Assembly: GCA_030704615.1 (NCBI GenBank)
Contig: CM060733.1
Span: 11,406,001-11,470,000 of the forward strand
Origin: Takakia lepidozioides
Lineage: Eukaryota; Streptophyta; Takakiopsida; Takakiales; Takakiaceae
Length of the DNA stretch: 64,000 bases
Direction of reading: 5' to 3'
The position numbers and the translations under genes were made by a program. This document shows, piece by piece, positions 8,840-21,350 of the stretch. Every line of letters starts with the position of its first letter. Positions within the stretch are counted from its first letter, which is position 1. The notes under the pieces are model-generated. The model did not search any database, had not been told where the DNA came from, and saw only the letters and a list, made by a program, of their open reading frames with translations.

Positions 8840-11727
8840 TCACATGCAGGGCAACAGACAGGGGGGAACAGGAACAGGAAAGAATGGGCACTTACATCAC
8901 GAAAATCTTCATCATCACAGGTGACTTACCAGGAATAGTAAAAAGAAAAAAAGAAAAACAACTTCATTAAACAAAGAGAAATGAAATGAAATTAAACTGA
9001 GAGAAAGAAACAATGTATGTGTGCCACAAAGATATCCATCCAGCAACAAGCCACATATCAAATGGGGACCTGCGTCAGCTATCATACTCGGCCCGTTTGG
9101 TGTCTCTCTTGTGGGCTGCTCCCCTCCCAAAAGCAAAAAAAGACCATTCTAAGATCTATTACATGGTTAATATGCGAGTTCTTTGGCAGGATATGAGAAT
9201 GATCTGGCCACACAAAAGATCACTACTGGAATTATTTAAAAATCTGCCAATGACAAACAGAGCATGCCAAGCACACTACTTTCAAATTAGCATTGATATC
9301 TGTGGATACTGTAACTCACAGGGAGGTGGGAAAGAGCTGGGCCATGAGTCGGGGGGCAAGAGCACAGGGACACTCTCAAAGGGGTGCCCTGATGCCTTTT
9401 GCTCCAATATTTCTACAAACCCTGAGAGAAAAAAAAAGTCCAATCTCAGTACTGCAGCAAAACCCCATAGCAAAATCGTTTTAATTGCAGTTAGCATGAC
9501 TTGCACAGCTTCATGAAAGAAACAATATAAGCCTACAAGGCTTAATACCATTTGGACCAGCAAGCTGCTCCAAACTTCTGAGACACAGCAGCCCACACTG
9601 GTGCCCCTAACCATAGGGTTTAAGGAGAAGACAGGCAGAGAATACAAAACAATGGACCATCCAGATTGACATTGCATGTGGAGGAGGAGCAAAAGGAATT
9701 TTCTCTGTGCTTTTGGGCTGATCAGTCCCCTCCCCTGGGACGCCTCTCCATGTCATCAAGAATCAGGTGCCGGGCAAGTGTTCTGTGTAGGGGGTGATTT
9801 TTTCACATTCCACAGCCTGGGACAGACATGTTTGTGTGGATTGTTTGCTGTCCTCTGAACTTTTTTCCCAAACTTTCACCATATTCTCAACCCATATTAT
9901 TCCATACATATCTATCACTTTGGCCATATTGGGTTCTCAAATTTTCCACACTACCGATCCCCACTCTAAAGAAATACTCTTGTGCATATTTTGTATACTA
10001 CATTTCAGTTGAGATATGAAGAGTTGATCAGTGCTGCACATGAATGTGGATGCAAGTTGTGTACAGTCAGTATTGGTTTATTCTCATGTGCCACCTATAA
10101 GAAGCCCCTTGCAATGCGTATCCTCATATATGCCTTTTGATGTGCAGAGAGGTTTGCTTAAGCCATGTTTACATTAAATAGGGAGGCCTTTGCTTGATCA
10201 TGCATTGAGCTCTTCATGTGAATTTGGTGGTACATGTTTCAATTGAAGTCCATTTGCATAAAGTGAGCAGCTGCTACTACTACATGATGCTCTAGTTGAG
10301 TAGGCTTGACACTGGGCAACAGGTTGTCTCTGGTGATTATTATGCTGTTCAACCCAGCCCAAATGGAATGATCTGTTGACAGGAAGGGTATGTGTGGCAA
10401 GACATTGCAAGAGGGCTTTGTGGCTCGGTCAGGTTGTAGGCAAGTTTGCCGCTGGAGTGCAAGGTGCCAAGGAAAGACCAGCGCAGCCTTTTCTCCAGCT
10501 GCTTCAACATGTGCCTTCACATGTCCATTGGCCCCTCGATGGCCTGTGAAGAGCAGTAGCCTCTATAAATCTGCCGAACCTTAAACAGACATTTCACTTT
10601 ATTTTTCATTCAATTTTTCAGGTCCACCTTGGGAGAGTAAGACAAAATTTTCAGTGTACAATAGCTTCTCGGAGGTATCCGGCCAGGTATGATGCTGCTT
10701 ACTATCTTAAATGTGTATGTTTGGGGTTCAAATGTGCATGTAGGTATTGTGAAACTAGTGATCCTCAACATTGGATATCAAACTAGATATCCTTGGCTTC
10801 TAGTACCCTGAGGTTATTAGACAGTTATCTAAATAGGTTATTGATCAAAACATGTAAGCCTTAGCACGGCCAGCATACATCCCAACAACAATTAAAGAAA
10901 AAGTAGATAGATTGGATAGTACTACCTATTCAAGACAAATAGAAGAGAGGTGGACTAACCACTCCTCTGGATTCAAGACAAATAGAAGAGAGGTGGACTA
11001 ACCACTCCTCTGGAGCCTTTCTTGTTGGTGAACCATGGACTTTCTCTGAGTCTGCAATTGTCAGATCTGTAGAGACACATTCATATCAATGTGCAGGATC
11101 CTTAGATCCTATTCTGCTGGTAGTCATGAATAGCCCTAAAAGCTAGATAACCAGGTTTCAGCAGCTTGTAAAGTGAGAGCATAAAGACATTGAAATTGAA
11201 ATTGAAATTGAAAGAGCATTGAAATTGATACAAATGTGTGAAGTTCCTGACCACAAAACATCACAGATGGATTGGGACATGCCCTGAGCAAAAGACTTTG
11301 CAGGCAACCAGACAAATGAACCAACACTGGCCCTGGTGGACAAGGTATGCTATGTTCAATAGCAACCCAATTAAACCCCTAAACATACCCAAATCCCTAT
11401 CCTCCAAGACTGGACATAGTTGCAATTTACGATGCATCATTCAGTCTAGCCAACCAAGCCGAAAACTGACAAATGATATAAACACTCAACATGAGGCCTC
11501 CCTCACCTGCTGCAATCCACTGATAAAAGGCCTCGAGGGTAACCAGCTCTTGCAGGTGGTTAATCGCGGCAGGGGCTGTTTTGAAGGTCGAAGAAAGTGA
11601 GAGCCTTCACGTGTTTGGCCTTCCGACTAGATTATCCGATTTATTGGGCAGATCTGCCCGCGGAACTTATTGTAAGACTGTCTATGAGTCTCTTACTAGA
11701 AGAGGCCCTGACCAGAAGAAAAATTAT
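8840..11727. other. intergenic region 3' of the aminotransferase gene, no recognised gene
   Basis: Long overlapping frames at 9013-9516 (plus) and 9282-9692 (minus) contain no domain I recognise and overlap each other, so I do not call either. A short (GAAATT)n run lies at about 11183-11228. Confidence 0.35.
10928..11013. repeat. 43-bp tandem duplication
   Basis: The 43-bp unit beginning ATTCAAGACAAATAGAAG is present twice without visible difference (10928-10970 and 10971-11013), a recent slippage or repair duplication. Confidence 0.9.
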
Positions 11728-11733
11728 TTTATT
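11728..11733 (-). terminator. putative polyadenylation signal of the aminotransferase gene
   Basis: The minus strand reads AATAAA here, about 26 nt beyond the TGA stop at 11759-11761. Plant signals usually lie further from the stop and are degenerate, so this is a plausible candidate only. Confidence 0.4.
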
Positions 11734-11758
11734 ACGGTAACGTAATCTGCCTGCGCCG

Positions 11759-13848
11759 TCAATCCAGGGAGGCAAGCCTTTCAATCAAGTCATCAACTGC
11801 AGGCTGCCGATCCACCAAGCTCAACCTACAGTACTGTGCGGGGACACCAAAAGCTTCTCCACCTCGTGCAAGAATGCCTTTCCGCAGGAGGGCCTTCCGA
11901 CAGTCTTCCTCCTTCTCACTCTTCAGCCATAGAAACGCTGCCAAGTATTGAACAGCAGACAGCACAATGTAAGAATTACAATAAACCAGAAAAGTTGAAT
12001 CACTCTTGAGTAGTGTTGGCGGCCAAGTACCTGGATTGGTGAAGTATGTCATCCCCATGAAGGTGCAGTAAGCTGGCGATGTAAATTCAGGGATGGTAAA
12101 TCGTGTGTTGTCCCTCAAAGCAGCTCGAACTGCCTTCCAACGAGCCTCCATGATCTCCTTGCCAAAGTGAAAAAAAAGCTTCCTGGTGATGAGGTTATCG
12201 ACTGTAGAAGAGTTTGGACAGCTGTTCTTGAGCTGATCATTCTTAAACGGAGGCCCACTTAAGCCTGACTCCTTGTAACCACTCAGAACAGCTCGAATCA
12301 TAATAGTGGCACGGATCTGAGCGTCTTGTGATACACCAATGGTGTTATTCTCAATAAACCTAGCCATCATCTTAGCCACCTGAGGCGATTTCACGATAGC
12401 CCAACTACAAAACCAACAAACATTATCATTTGTAAGAGTCTCATTGATATATCAACATATTTGTCCACCGGACATACGGTCTATGTCACAAAACGTGTGT
12501 AATGCAGTCCTAGATTCAATGTAAGGCATTCGATGTGTAAGCAGATAATTAGAAGCAGACTGCAAAACTTGTCTAAAAATAGAATATGAGGTGAAGTGTT
12601 TAGCTTTAGGTCATACCCAATGCGCGATCCAGCATGCCCTGTGCACTTGGAAAGTGTGAAAAGCATGATGTCCTGATCTTCTGCACCGGTGATTGGGGAG
12701 AATGTTGGCCAGTAATAAGCCAAGTCATGGATCAATGACCTACCAGAAGCGTTCACCTTAAGAGCTTTGCGTATGTGACCATCTGGGTTATTTGGGGAGG
12801 TAACCACCTCAATGTATGCATCATCCTCTGACTTCAGCGAAAAGGTTGTTGCATCGCCGGCCCACTTGAAGAGTCCAGACCGCAAAAAGTCAACCTGTGC
12901 CGGATACGACTGCATTATCGTCAATCAACCCCATGAAGAAGATGTTAGATCAATCTGAATTGTGATAGCGCTTATATTTATGAGTGACTATTCAAAAGAT
13001 CCATTCACTCCACTTGACAAGAAACAGCAATATTGTGAAGAATTACTACAATGTATCTTGAAAGTTGATAGAGTTCCTAAGGAGCTTAACAATTCACAAC
13101 ATCTATGATCATCAGCATAATTTCAAGTAGCAGTATTTGTTTTTTTTTAAATCACTTTTCAAGGAATAAATCTAAAATTATTTCTTACTGAGTAATATGG
13201 AGCTGCAGCAACCACGGGTGTCGGAGACGTTTTTTCTGGATTTGACAATGCGTAAACTGCAGCTAGGAAAAGTTGGGTCGATCCTGTGCCGACAATGAGA
13301 AAGCGATCTGCCACCACCGCATTGCCAACAAAATTGTGCAGATCCCTAATTGCATCGTCGAGATCTCCATGGACAAACCAGATGCCTACATCGTTGTATC
13401 CCTTGTTCTGGGAAAAATAACTCATGCGATCATTGGCATGGGTCAAATGCCGGTATTCATCTCCTCCATAATCCCAATAGGCTTGGAACACAGTGGGATC
13501 CCCACTGTAATACCAAAAGGTTCATGCGAGTGGTCACACAAGTTAGTGTCATTGATAAGAGCTTAAATTGCTCAAGAATCTCTAGATCTGAAGCAAGTTG
13601 CAGCAAACCTAGATAGTGCACAATGCATATGATGGCAGTACTTGCAGGTGTTTGGGAGAACTAATCCAATTACAGAACTACATACGTGGACCCCAAGTAT
13701 TTTCCTTTGAGCTATAAGGGATTCTCGAACCAATAGGAAAAGAGAGAATTGGGCCATCAAGAATCACTTACTGATCGCAATTCAGCGTCGTCCTTTCAGG
13801 ATTTGCTGCAGTTGGGCCAATGGCATAGCTTGATATTGTTGTTGCCAT
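11759..13848 (-). CDS. tryptophan aminotransferase (TAA1/TAR family), five exons, intact
   Basis: PLP-dependent enzyme expected to convert tryptophan to indole-3-pyruvate, the first step of the TAA-YUCCA auxin route. Exons on the minus strand are 13848-13772, 13504-13189, 12909-12617, 12404-12031 and 11937-11759. All introns are GT-AG and all phases join to 412 codons. The ATG is preceded two codons upstream by an in-frame TGA. Motifs visible: HGDP (26-29), VGTGSTQL (97-104), APYYS (127-131), SPNNPDG (169-175), HDLAYYWP (192-199) and SKCTGHAGSRIG (218-229), with Lys219 as the expected Schiff-base lysine (Lys217 in Arabidopsis TAA1). No signal peptide or EGF-like module is seen, which favours TAA/TAR over secreted alliinase. 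Intron 4 (12030-11938) is 93 bp and open in frame, so retention would add 31 residues rather than truncate the protein. This is the only gene in the window I can rebuild without a defect. TAA1 and TAR types cannot be separated without a tree. Confidence 0.93.
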
Positions 13849-15435
13849 AGCTCAAAGGGTTTTGAGGGAGCTGCAATGAGTAGAAATGTGATCCTTTTAG
13901 TTTCGATCCTCTAGATCGACTCCTTCTATACTTTATTACCTTATATCACAATAAACAGTGCATTCAAGAGCTATATAGAAAAGACCACTCCTGGAAGGCA
14001 GCCCTCCTACCGAGGCCTGAACTCCCCGCTCAAGACTCACAAGACTCATGTTATCTTATCTTAGAAGTACTCCATCCATATATCCTTAACGACATATGAG
14101 GATATCCAGGGAATATTCGAATGATCGTGCACAACCTGTGCTGTTGTATGCTGCCGTGCTGGTACGATCATCATGTATGGGTGCGCCATATAAGCACACT
14201 CTAATACTGACATCTCACTCTTTTGATAGAATGACATCTCACGTTCTTTTGATAGCGTGCACTCTTTCCCCAGTCTGTAAGTACATACATACAAATATAT
14301 TCGCACGAACTCTTCAACTCTTTAAGGCTAGATGGTCAGTGGGGTAGGATTAAGAGTGTAGTCTTGCACACACAAACACATGCAATATAGATCTTAAGGA
14401 GCACAAGGACCTGCAAGGATACAACCACCTCATACAACTTGGGTCTACTGATCAGGTGCAGTTTACAACTCCTAAAAGCTATAGCGAATTGAAGTACTCC
14501 TACCCAACATAAATGAGAAAGAAATGTGCAGGGCAAGGAAACAAACCAACTCTCTAGCTTCACGTTTGGCCGGGTGAGAGAGAAGACTCCTGCCGAAGTG
14601 TAAACTAAGAGCCACTGCGCTTTGAGGAGGGTGAGATATGTTATATAAGGGATCAGAGTGCTGCCGTTACAGGATCAAATTCCTCCCTAGATCCTGAGGA
14701 ACCATAGGCATTCACTATCTCAGCTACTGAGTATGTCACTCTACAAGGGCATGCATGCCCGTTAAAGATTAGTGGGACATCCAATCCACACAACACTGGC
14801 GCAGGTTTCGATCGGTCAATCTGTTTTAGTGGGCCCTGTGATGGTTGATATTACTTGCCGTCCAAAAGAGACTTGTAGACTGGTTTTTCTTGTAGAGATT
14901 GATGTACAATTGCTGGAGATTCGATGGACAATTATCATGATGTATCACTGTCGGTTATATTAAACTTTGTAGTCTTGGGCAGAGAACCTATGCAACTTGC
15001 CTTGTTTTGAAAGTGAAGGCGATAGACATGGCTGTCTCTATTGCTTTTCAGCTCTAGTACACTTGTAGGCCGCGTCTTGACCAGTGTTGTGCAGATATCA
15101 CCTTTTATTGTCCACCAGTTCTGGATACATGTATTTATTTTATTGCATAATATCCACCGGTTCCAGGTATCATATATCATCGTAGCCTGGTTTTAAAATA
15201 ATGATCCACATTGCAGGTACCAGATATCGGTCCAAGTAATACCCGCCTGCATTGACTATGGTATCAATCGGATACATATTTTGTGTGAGTACCACACTCA
15301 TAAAAATGATCAAAATAGGTCCAAAATATTTAATTACATCTCTCGAATCATGTTAGGTTAGCATCGTCAACACATTGGTCATCCACCAAATCCACTATGA
15401 GGTTATGTAAATAATATGAATTTATCATATGTAGA
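13849..15435. other. upstream region of the aminotransferase gene, no gene recognised
   Basis: This probably contains the minus-strand promoter and 5' UTR of the gene at 11759-13848. A possible acceptor (CATTGCAG on the minus strand, near 13869) hints at a spliced 5' UTR. No TATA box can be assigned with confidence. Frames are short and stop-rich. Confidence 0.35.
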
Positions 15436-15439
15436 TGGC

Positions 15440-15625
15440 ATTTACTTTTTATTTTTAGAGGAAGAAACACCCAAGGTGAGATAAAAATGTAACTTCGTTC
15501 ATAGTAACCTGGCCATATGAGAGGCTCAAAGGGGGAGGAGATAATTAACCACAGCATAAGTAGCAGGGTTTGAATCCAGTATCACCTTAGTGCACTATCC
15601 AACTGAGCTACCCACTGGTGGAAAT
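15440..15625 (-). mobile_element. tRNA-derived SINE
   Basis: On the minus strand GGGTAGCTCAGTTGGATAG supplies an RNA polymerase III A box (TAGCTCAGTTGG, plus coordinates 15599-15610). The sequence GGATTCAAACCC (15566-15577) supplies a B box at tRNA-like spacing. The tRNA-like head is followed by an unrelated body and an A-rich tail at about 15444-15466. The acceptor stem is not restored at the 3' side, so this is a SINE rather than a tRNA gene. Confidence 0.75.
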
Positions 15626-15629
15626 TAAA

Positions 15630-16905
15630 TGATATAAACCATGTGTGGAGGAATTGAAGGAAGGAAAATGTTGGGTTCAAATTCATCTTTCAATAAGTAA
15701 AAGTCACTTCTGGGTAGATGAGTGATTTGAATGAAAAGTTTGATAGATAAGTTCAATGCATTCTCCATGTTGGTTTTTTCAAGGTGGAGCCAAACAGTTA
15801 TTGAGAATGAAAGGGACATCTTCTGTCCCCCTTCCCTTGGGTGGTGTCCTTTGAGCCGTGTCACTGTTAGGTAGAGGTTATTTTCTCCTCTCACCATAAT
15901 CAAGGGGCCCGCCTGATTCATGAACGACGGTGGCTCCTGGCAGGTGTTCCCCTCTAAAAAATTAAAATATAAATAAAGAAAAAAGAAAGGGCCGACCAAG
16001 TACCATAAGTTCACCATGACTTGGCAACATTGCAGTGAACAAAGACCCCAATCACAAAATTACTGGGGGGTATTGGATGTTTATTACTGGATATTAGCCA
16101 GGTCTTCAAATGGGTCCATAAACAGTGGCACACTCCGGGTAGCAGTCAGCCTGAGCCCTGGTTAGTTCGTAGTTCATGGCACCCACCCAAGTCTGGTTGA
16201 GTTATTCATAGAAGTCATGGATATTGCAAGCAAGGGGAGGCCATTTGGGGCCATTTGCTTTGGTTATGAGAGGTAGTGAACATAATAGTTGTTGATAGTG
16301 TATATCAATCTCACTTGTACATACATATGAGGCATTGTTTGGGTTCCCCCTTATGTGAGAACCTTCAAAATCTCCATAACTACCAGTCACAAAAATTCCA
16401 TATATAACCTCCAGAACTTGTATCCACATAAGTAATAACTAACTTTAAGGGAAAAAATGATCAATGTTTGATGTTTGTGTATATTTGTGATCAATCTCTC
16501 TACCATATTACATAGTCACAGTGATTATAACCCTATTTTCCTAGATTGCCATGGTATGCTTTCACTTGGAATGTCTTACACTTATCATGGATTTCTCCCT
16601 CTCTGGCCCAAAACAAAATGTCCAAAATCCCAGGTTGACACAGTAGTTTATGCTTTCTTTCACTTGGAATTCAAATCTGTATAGTTGGACTTGTCTCAGT
16701 ACGTAATTGGATTCTTCTTTCTCAACAAGTCTCAGCATGAAAGAATTATGGCCGATTATGAGAATAGCCTCTCAAGAGGTTTCATGCTTTATCACAAATT
16801 GGGATTCTTTCAAATCTTAAGGTCTAGATTCGAATTCAGTGCACATGGCGGTCATATTCAAAACCGTTCTCATAAATTATGCGACATCCTAAATCCTTCT
16901 ATGGC
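15630..16905. other. no recognised feature
   Basis: About 1.3 kb. A 130-codon minus-strand frame at 15625-16017 has no recognisable domain and contains an AT-rich low-complexity part. Nothing else is supported. Confidence 0.35.
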
Positions 16906-16910
16906 TCAAG

Positions 16911-17552
16911 GAGACATTCGTTTATACAAAACTATCCCGTGGTATATCATGTCTCTTCACACAATTTCGAGTCTTCTCTCTAGAGACATGCGCCGTTGTC
17001 TCACATATTCGTCTTCACGATCACATTCATGCTTGTGTCCATAATCACCTACAGCAATGAGAAGCCGTGGATGGGTGAACAAGACATGAATCTCCTGGTC
17101 TATGGCATCATTATCATTGTGAAGAGGTGTGACGCTTTCTCACATTCGATTTGTCTCCACGGTCACATTCATGGGTGTGTTGGATTCCAATCCGAACTTA
17201 GGAAGATGAATCGAATCATAATCGAATCATAATCGAATGTGAGAAAGCACGACACCACTGTCCAGAAAGAATGACATAGACCAGGGACACTCATGTATTG
17301 TTTATCCATCAGCGTTGTTATATGGGCTTCCCATTATAATGTTGGTGATTACGAACACACACAGATGAATGTGACCGTGACTGTGGAGACAAATCGAATG
17401 TGAAACCTCTTCAAGTAAGAATATGACGTTATAGACCGGGCTACTCATATCTTGTCTATTCTCACAATCAAAATACCCATCATCACGGTCACACTCACGA
17501 AATAAAGAACTGACTATGCTAAAAAATGTGATATAAGAATAAACGAATGTCT
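16911..17552. mobile_element. long imperfect foldback (MITE-like) element
   Basis: The outer arm AGACATTCGTTTA (16911-16923) has its exact complement at 17540-17552. Inner arms pair over tens of bases: the GAAGAGGT...CACATTCGATTTGTCTCCA block near 17118-17185 pairs with 17345-17413, and GCTTTCTCACATTCGAT (about 17130) also pairs with ATCGAATGTGAGAAAGC (about 17233). The repeated motif TCACATTCATG recurs in both arms. No ORF of note, and I could not assign a target duplication or superfamily. Confidence 0.6.
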
Positions 17553-17559
17553 TCTCTTA

Positions 17560-18256
17560 AGCTTCACCTATCAAGTTTACATGGCCTTTGTCAGCTTCTG
17601 GAAATTTGAGGTCGTCGCCCAATTCGGTGTGCAACCACTAGAGAAAAATTAGGAGCTGTGTGGAAACTCCCCAATTGATGTGAATGATGAGGATCACTCT
17701 GGATGGTATCGACGCTTTCATTCTGACCTGATAAAAGGAGTACTTGGCAGCCATTGTCCAGTTTGAGAATGGAAGTGTTCAACCTGGAGAAGCTGAAGCA
17801 TCACATCAATTCGTGTAGCTAATTTGGAAGGATATATGTATACCCTGGAAGAATCTATTCTATATGTAACATCTGAGCTATGTAGCTCATATTCCACAGA
17901 AAGCAACTTCCAACATGTAAAAACTAGGTATATTGTCGATTTTCCCTGAGCCATCTTTGCCCCTTACACAAGTTCTTGGTAGCTTATGATTATGTATTGC
18001 AACAATGTGCACAGGCTCTAGAAAATACCTGCGTGCTGTGGCCAAGAAATTGTCCACCACTAGGCGTTTAAACCACTCCCCTACCACTCCCCACAAAATC
18101 AGAACCAACTGGCAATTGCACTTGAAATGTGAGTATATGCACTCATATTGCAAGTTCCACATGTTTCCAAGGAATCAAACTACCTACTACACTAGGGTGC
18201 AGATTATCTGAAACAGAAGAGGCTTCCCGTCTTACCGGCATTAATATAATAATGGC
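17560..18256. other. no recognised feature
   Basis: Short overlapping frames only. Confidence 0.35.
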
Positions 18257-18428
18257 ATGAAAGAGCAAACTTATCTTGACAGTGAGTCTTCAGTGGGCTT
18301 AGGTGGTGAGGTGCGGCTAGTTGAAGCTACCGCTGTCCATCCTGGGGGAAAACCACTGGACTCCATATCATATACCAATGTCTACGTGGAGTGGGGAAGT
18401 GATAGGAGGGAGGCTAAGCGTCTGAGAG
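18257..18428 (+). CDS. possible single exon of an unrecognised protein
   Basis: An ATG at 18257 opens 57 codons of ordinary-looking protein (it includes GGEVRLVEATAVHPGG and NVYVEWGSDRREAKRL). The stretch ends exactly at a consensus donor, AGAG|GTAAGT, at 18428/18429. No convincing acceptor or second exon follows. It may be a captured exon or a pseudogene remnant. I recognise no domain. Confidence 0.3.
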
Positions 18429-18439
18429 GTAAGTGATTG

Positions 18440-20760
18440 TCTAGGAACATCATAAAGCTTGGTAAATTGAACTCAACTATGTTCTTCTTGAACTTGAAAT
18501 GCCATGCATGTGATTGAACTCAAAAGCTAAGAAGATGAGAGTACTTTCTCTTGCAATCAGCATTTATCTCTATAATATCTAAAGGTTGCAAGAGAGAATG
18601 GTCTAGTCTTCTTGGCTTTTTAGGTTTTATGCATGGACACATTGCTGAACCCTAAATTCAAGCTAAGAAGATGAGAGTACTCTCTCCTACAACATGTCTC
18701 TTGAGATTGTAGGAGAGAGTTACTCTGGGGTACTCCCTGATGTCCTTTTTGTAGGGTTTAGGCATGAACACCTCAACTACCTGAAGTCCTGCAGTTCCTC
18801 GAGGTCGTAAACACTCCTGAAGGGACTTCCTTGAGAAATGAAGCAGGCCTACATAGAATGAAGTAGTTAATTCTAATAGGTAGACTCATGAAATCGACAT
18901 GAAGTATGGGACAACTTCCAAAAATGAACACTTACTCAGAGATCTGGTGAAGTTAATCCGCAAATCAGTGTGAGCACCATTGTCCCCACCGGCCTGAGCT
19001 GTTGAGCGTGAGTTGAGCTATACGCCTCCGCCCTCCTGCACATCCAGCATGAAACAATTACTACTACAGCCTTCAGTGAACTTGACCACTGTTTGCATAC
19101 GAGTAAGGGCCTCTCCTCCTCCTTTTACTAGGGGCCGGAAGCTTATGATTACTGGTCTATGGATTCCGGTTTGGAGGAGAAACAAACTCCTCCTTGACCA
19201 ATCCATGGACTACTACTTAGGCAGTCTAGGGGAAGGGCAGCTGATGAGGCCCTTCCACAGTTTACAATCGCATGAACAAGGGCAGCTCACGACCTTACTT
19301 CCCATCTGAGAAGGTAACGATTTTGACAAAGGGAATGCACTACAGTTGGCCGGCCCCATACAGCCCGGCCAGCTCCAAGGGAACGCTCTCAACTGGGAAA
19401 ACAGGTCCATTCCGTCCAACAGGACAAGGCCGTCTTGTTGGGTGGACCACATCCGCATAGTAACAACTAGTAAGCCACAAAGGAAATTCACAACAGGTAT
19501 AAAAATCTATTTACTCCGGCCACTGACAGCCCTCAGATGGTGATGGCGACATGTGAATCGTGGCCGTCTATCCCTCTACGTAGAGTACACCACAAAAACG
19601 TAGCCCATCTTCCAATATTCTTTCCTTTTTTGTCTTAAATTTGGGAAAACCCAAATTTAAGGGGAAAAATTAAAACCCCAACAATCCATAAGGCCGGACA
19701 CACCATGTCCCAGGTACACAAGGAAACACCGACAGGAACCACTGGCAGAGGCTAATAATAATAATATTTCGATGTAAGCGAAAATATTATTCTATGGCCG
19801 GGCCCATCTCCTTCCAATTATGAGAATGTGATGTGATCATCAGGTGTGTGGATCGATTCTTGTCAGACAGCATCCTCCACCGGCCAAGTAGCTTAAAAAA
19901 TGATAAGTTTGTCTATCCGTCAACTCCTCAACTTCTAGTAGCTCCTTCGCTCACAAGGGGCCTGTAAAACGTTCCCTCATGGAGCAGAAATCAAAGATTT
20001 TACCCTGTCCCTCTATACACCTGTATGGGAAGATTTGGTGTATGTGGAAAAAATTGTGGTATTCATACATCTCCAAAGGAGCAAATGATTCCCAACAGTA
20101 AAAACTTCACAATATCCTACTCCGCCTTCGAGAGGTAAACTTTGAGTTGTGGGAAAATCAATTTTATTCACACTTATATTAATTTCACATAGTTGATCGA
20201 AGGGATTTCATATTTGTGGCATCCTGGAGAACCGTGTCTCCATGTTTAGGTTCCTGACACACCTTGCAAGCACTGCCTATTTTCGTTGTTGTAGAGTCGA
20301 GTTAATGAGAGCGTAGGTGACCAATGCAGGTCAAAGATGTCTTGTTTGAGCCAGTACGTAAGACACAGGATGCGATGCATTTCAAAAAAATGACCACTCC
20401 AGAGGGTGAGGAAATGTGGATGCCTTGTGGGCCTCGTCAACCTGGCGCTATCCAGACCACCATGGTGGAACTTGCCTCCAAAGGACTAGCAGCCAAGGTG
20501 ATGTATCCTTCCGTAGCAAGACAGGAAGAGAGGGAGGGAGGGAGGGAGTTTTATCATCCTTTATGTGTCACATCATATTTTTTTAGTAAGTTTAATCTGG
20601 GGTCTTGCCCCTTTTCTCTCAAGAAAAACAGGGAGAAAGGATACAGATCGAGGACAATGTGGTGAGGCACCTTCTGATTCGACCTATTTCAGCCTCTTTT
20701 GCCCTCTCATGAGACTCAGCCCTGAAATTGCATATTGAATTTTGTAAGTTAGCTCTTTGG
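18440..20760. other. unassigned region with short duplications
   Basis: The block GCTAAGAAGATGAGAGTACT occurs twice, near 18525 and 18663, each time near a CAAGAGAGA/TAGGAGAGA partner that can pair with it. Frames at 19013-19543 are open on both strands and not supported. A 113-codon frame at 20324-20665 has no recognised domain. Confidence 0.35.
19634..19661. repeat. perfect 12-bp hairpin with AAAA loop
   Basis: CTTAAATTTGGG (19634-19645), AAAA, then CCCAAATTTAAG (19650-19661) form an exact inverted repeat. It could be the tip of an eroded foldback element. No other function is indicated. Confidence 0.8.
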
Positions 20761-20769
20761 GGGGATTCG

Positions 20770-21180
20770 TGGTGGTTTGGAGTGACTTTGCAGGTACTGC
20801 CGATGTGGCAGCAGGAAAGTACCCAAAAACAGATAACGGAGATGAAGATAAGCTTTGGAATGAACACTTTTCTGACATGCAATTCAGAGTTGGAACTACT
20901 GTAATAAGTAGGGTTGGGGTGTTTACTGAAAGAACTTCACGCCGTGAGTGTCAGCTGCTAACAGCAAGGCTGAGGATGTATTCATGATTTGTACACAGGC
21001 AGGGATAGCTGAAGACCAGGGATAGAGGTCCAGATTCATCCAAGAGGGCCGGATTTCACACACAAGATTATGTCTGATTCCTTGTGGATCAATAGCTACA
21101 AGAAATATGCCTGGGTAGATGGTCAACTGGAAACAGCAGCGGCAGCAACGGTTGTAGAGCAAGGACTACTGATAAAGGTA
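20770..21180 (+). pseudogene. OSB-like gene fragment, copy 1
   Basis: OSB proteins are plant single-stranded-DNA-binding proteins of mitochondria and plastids with C-terminal PDF motifs. One exon piece (about 20838-20880) reads GDEDKLWNEHFSDM. A second (21043-21176) reads RGPDFTHK...SLWINSYKKYAWVDGQLE, which matches the PDF motif order (PDFxHK, then LWL, then WV). The second piece ends at a donor-like AAAG|GTACCT. The W-rich WWDNR block between them is lost here but present in other copies. No complete OB-fold is seen. Confidence 0.65.
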
Positions 21181-21350
21181 CCTTCTTCAACACATTTGTG
21201 GTGAGGGCACCTTCTTCTTCGACCTATTTCAACCTGTTTTTCCCTCTCATCAGACTCATTAGCTCATTGGGATGATTTGTGGTGGTTTGGAGTGACTTTG
21301 CAAGTTATTGCCGAGGTGGCAGCAGGAAAGTACACAAAAACAGATAACAG

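Noticed and set aside
9013-9692. Long overlapping frames on opposite strands (167 and 136 codons)
   Set aside because: No recognisable domain, no splice support, and mutual overlap. Most likely chance openness.
15566-15612. A and B boxes suggesting a functional tRNA gene
   Set aside because: The 3' half of the acceptor stem is not restored and the sequence continues into a SINE body with an A-rich tail.
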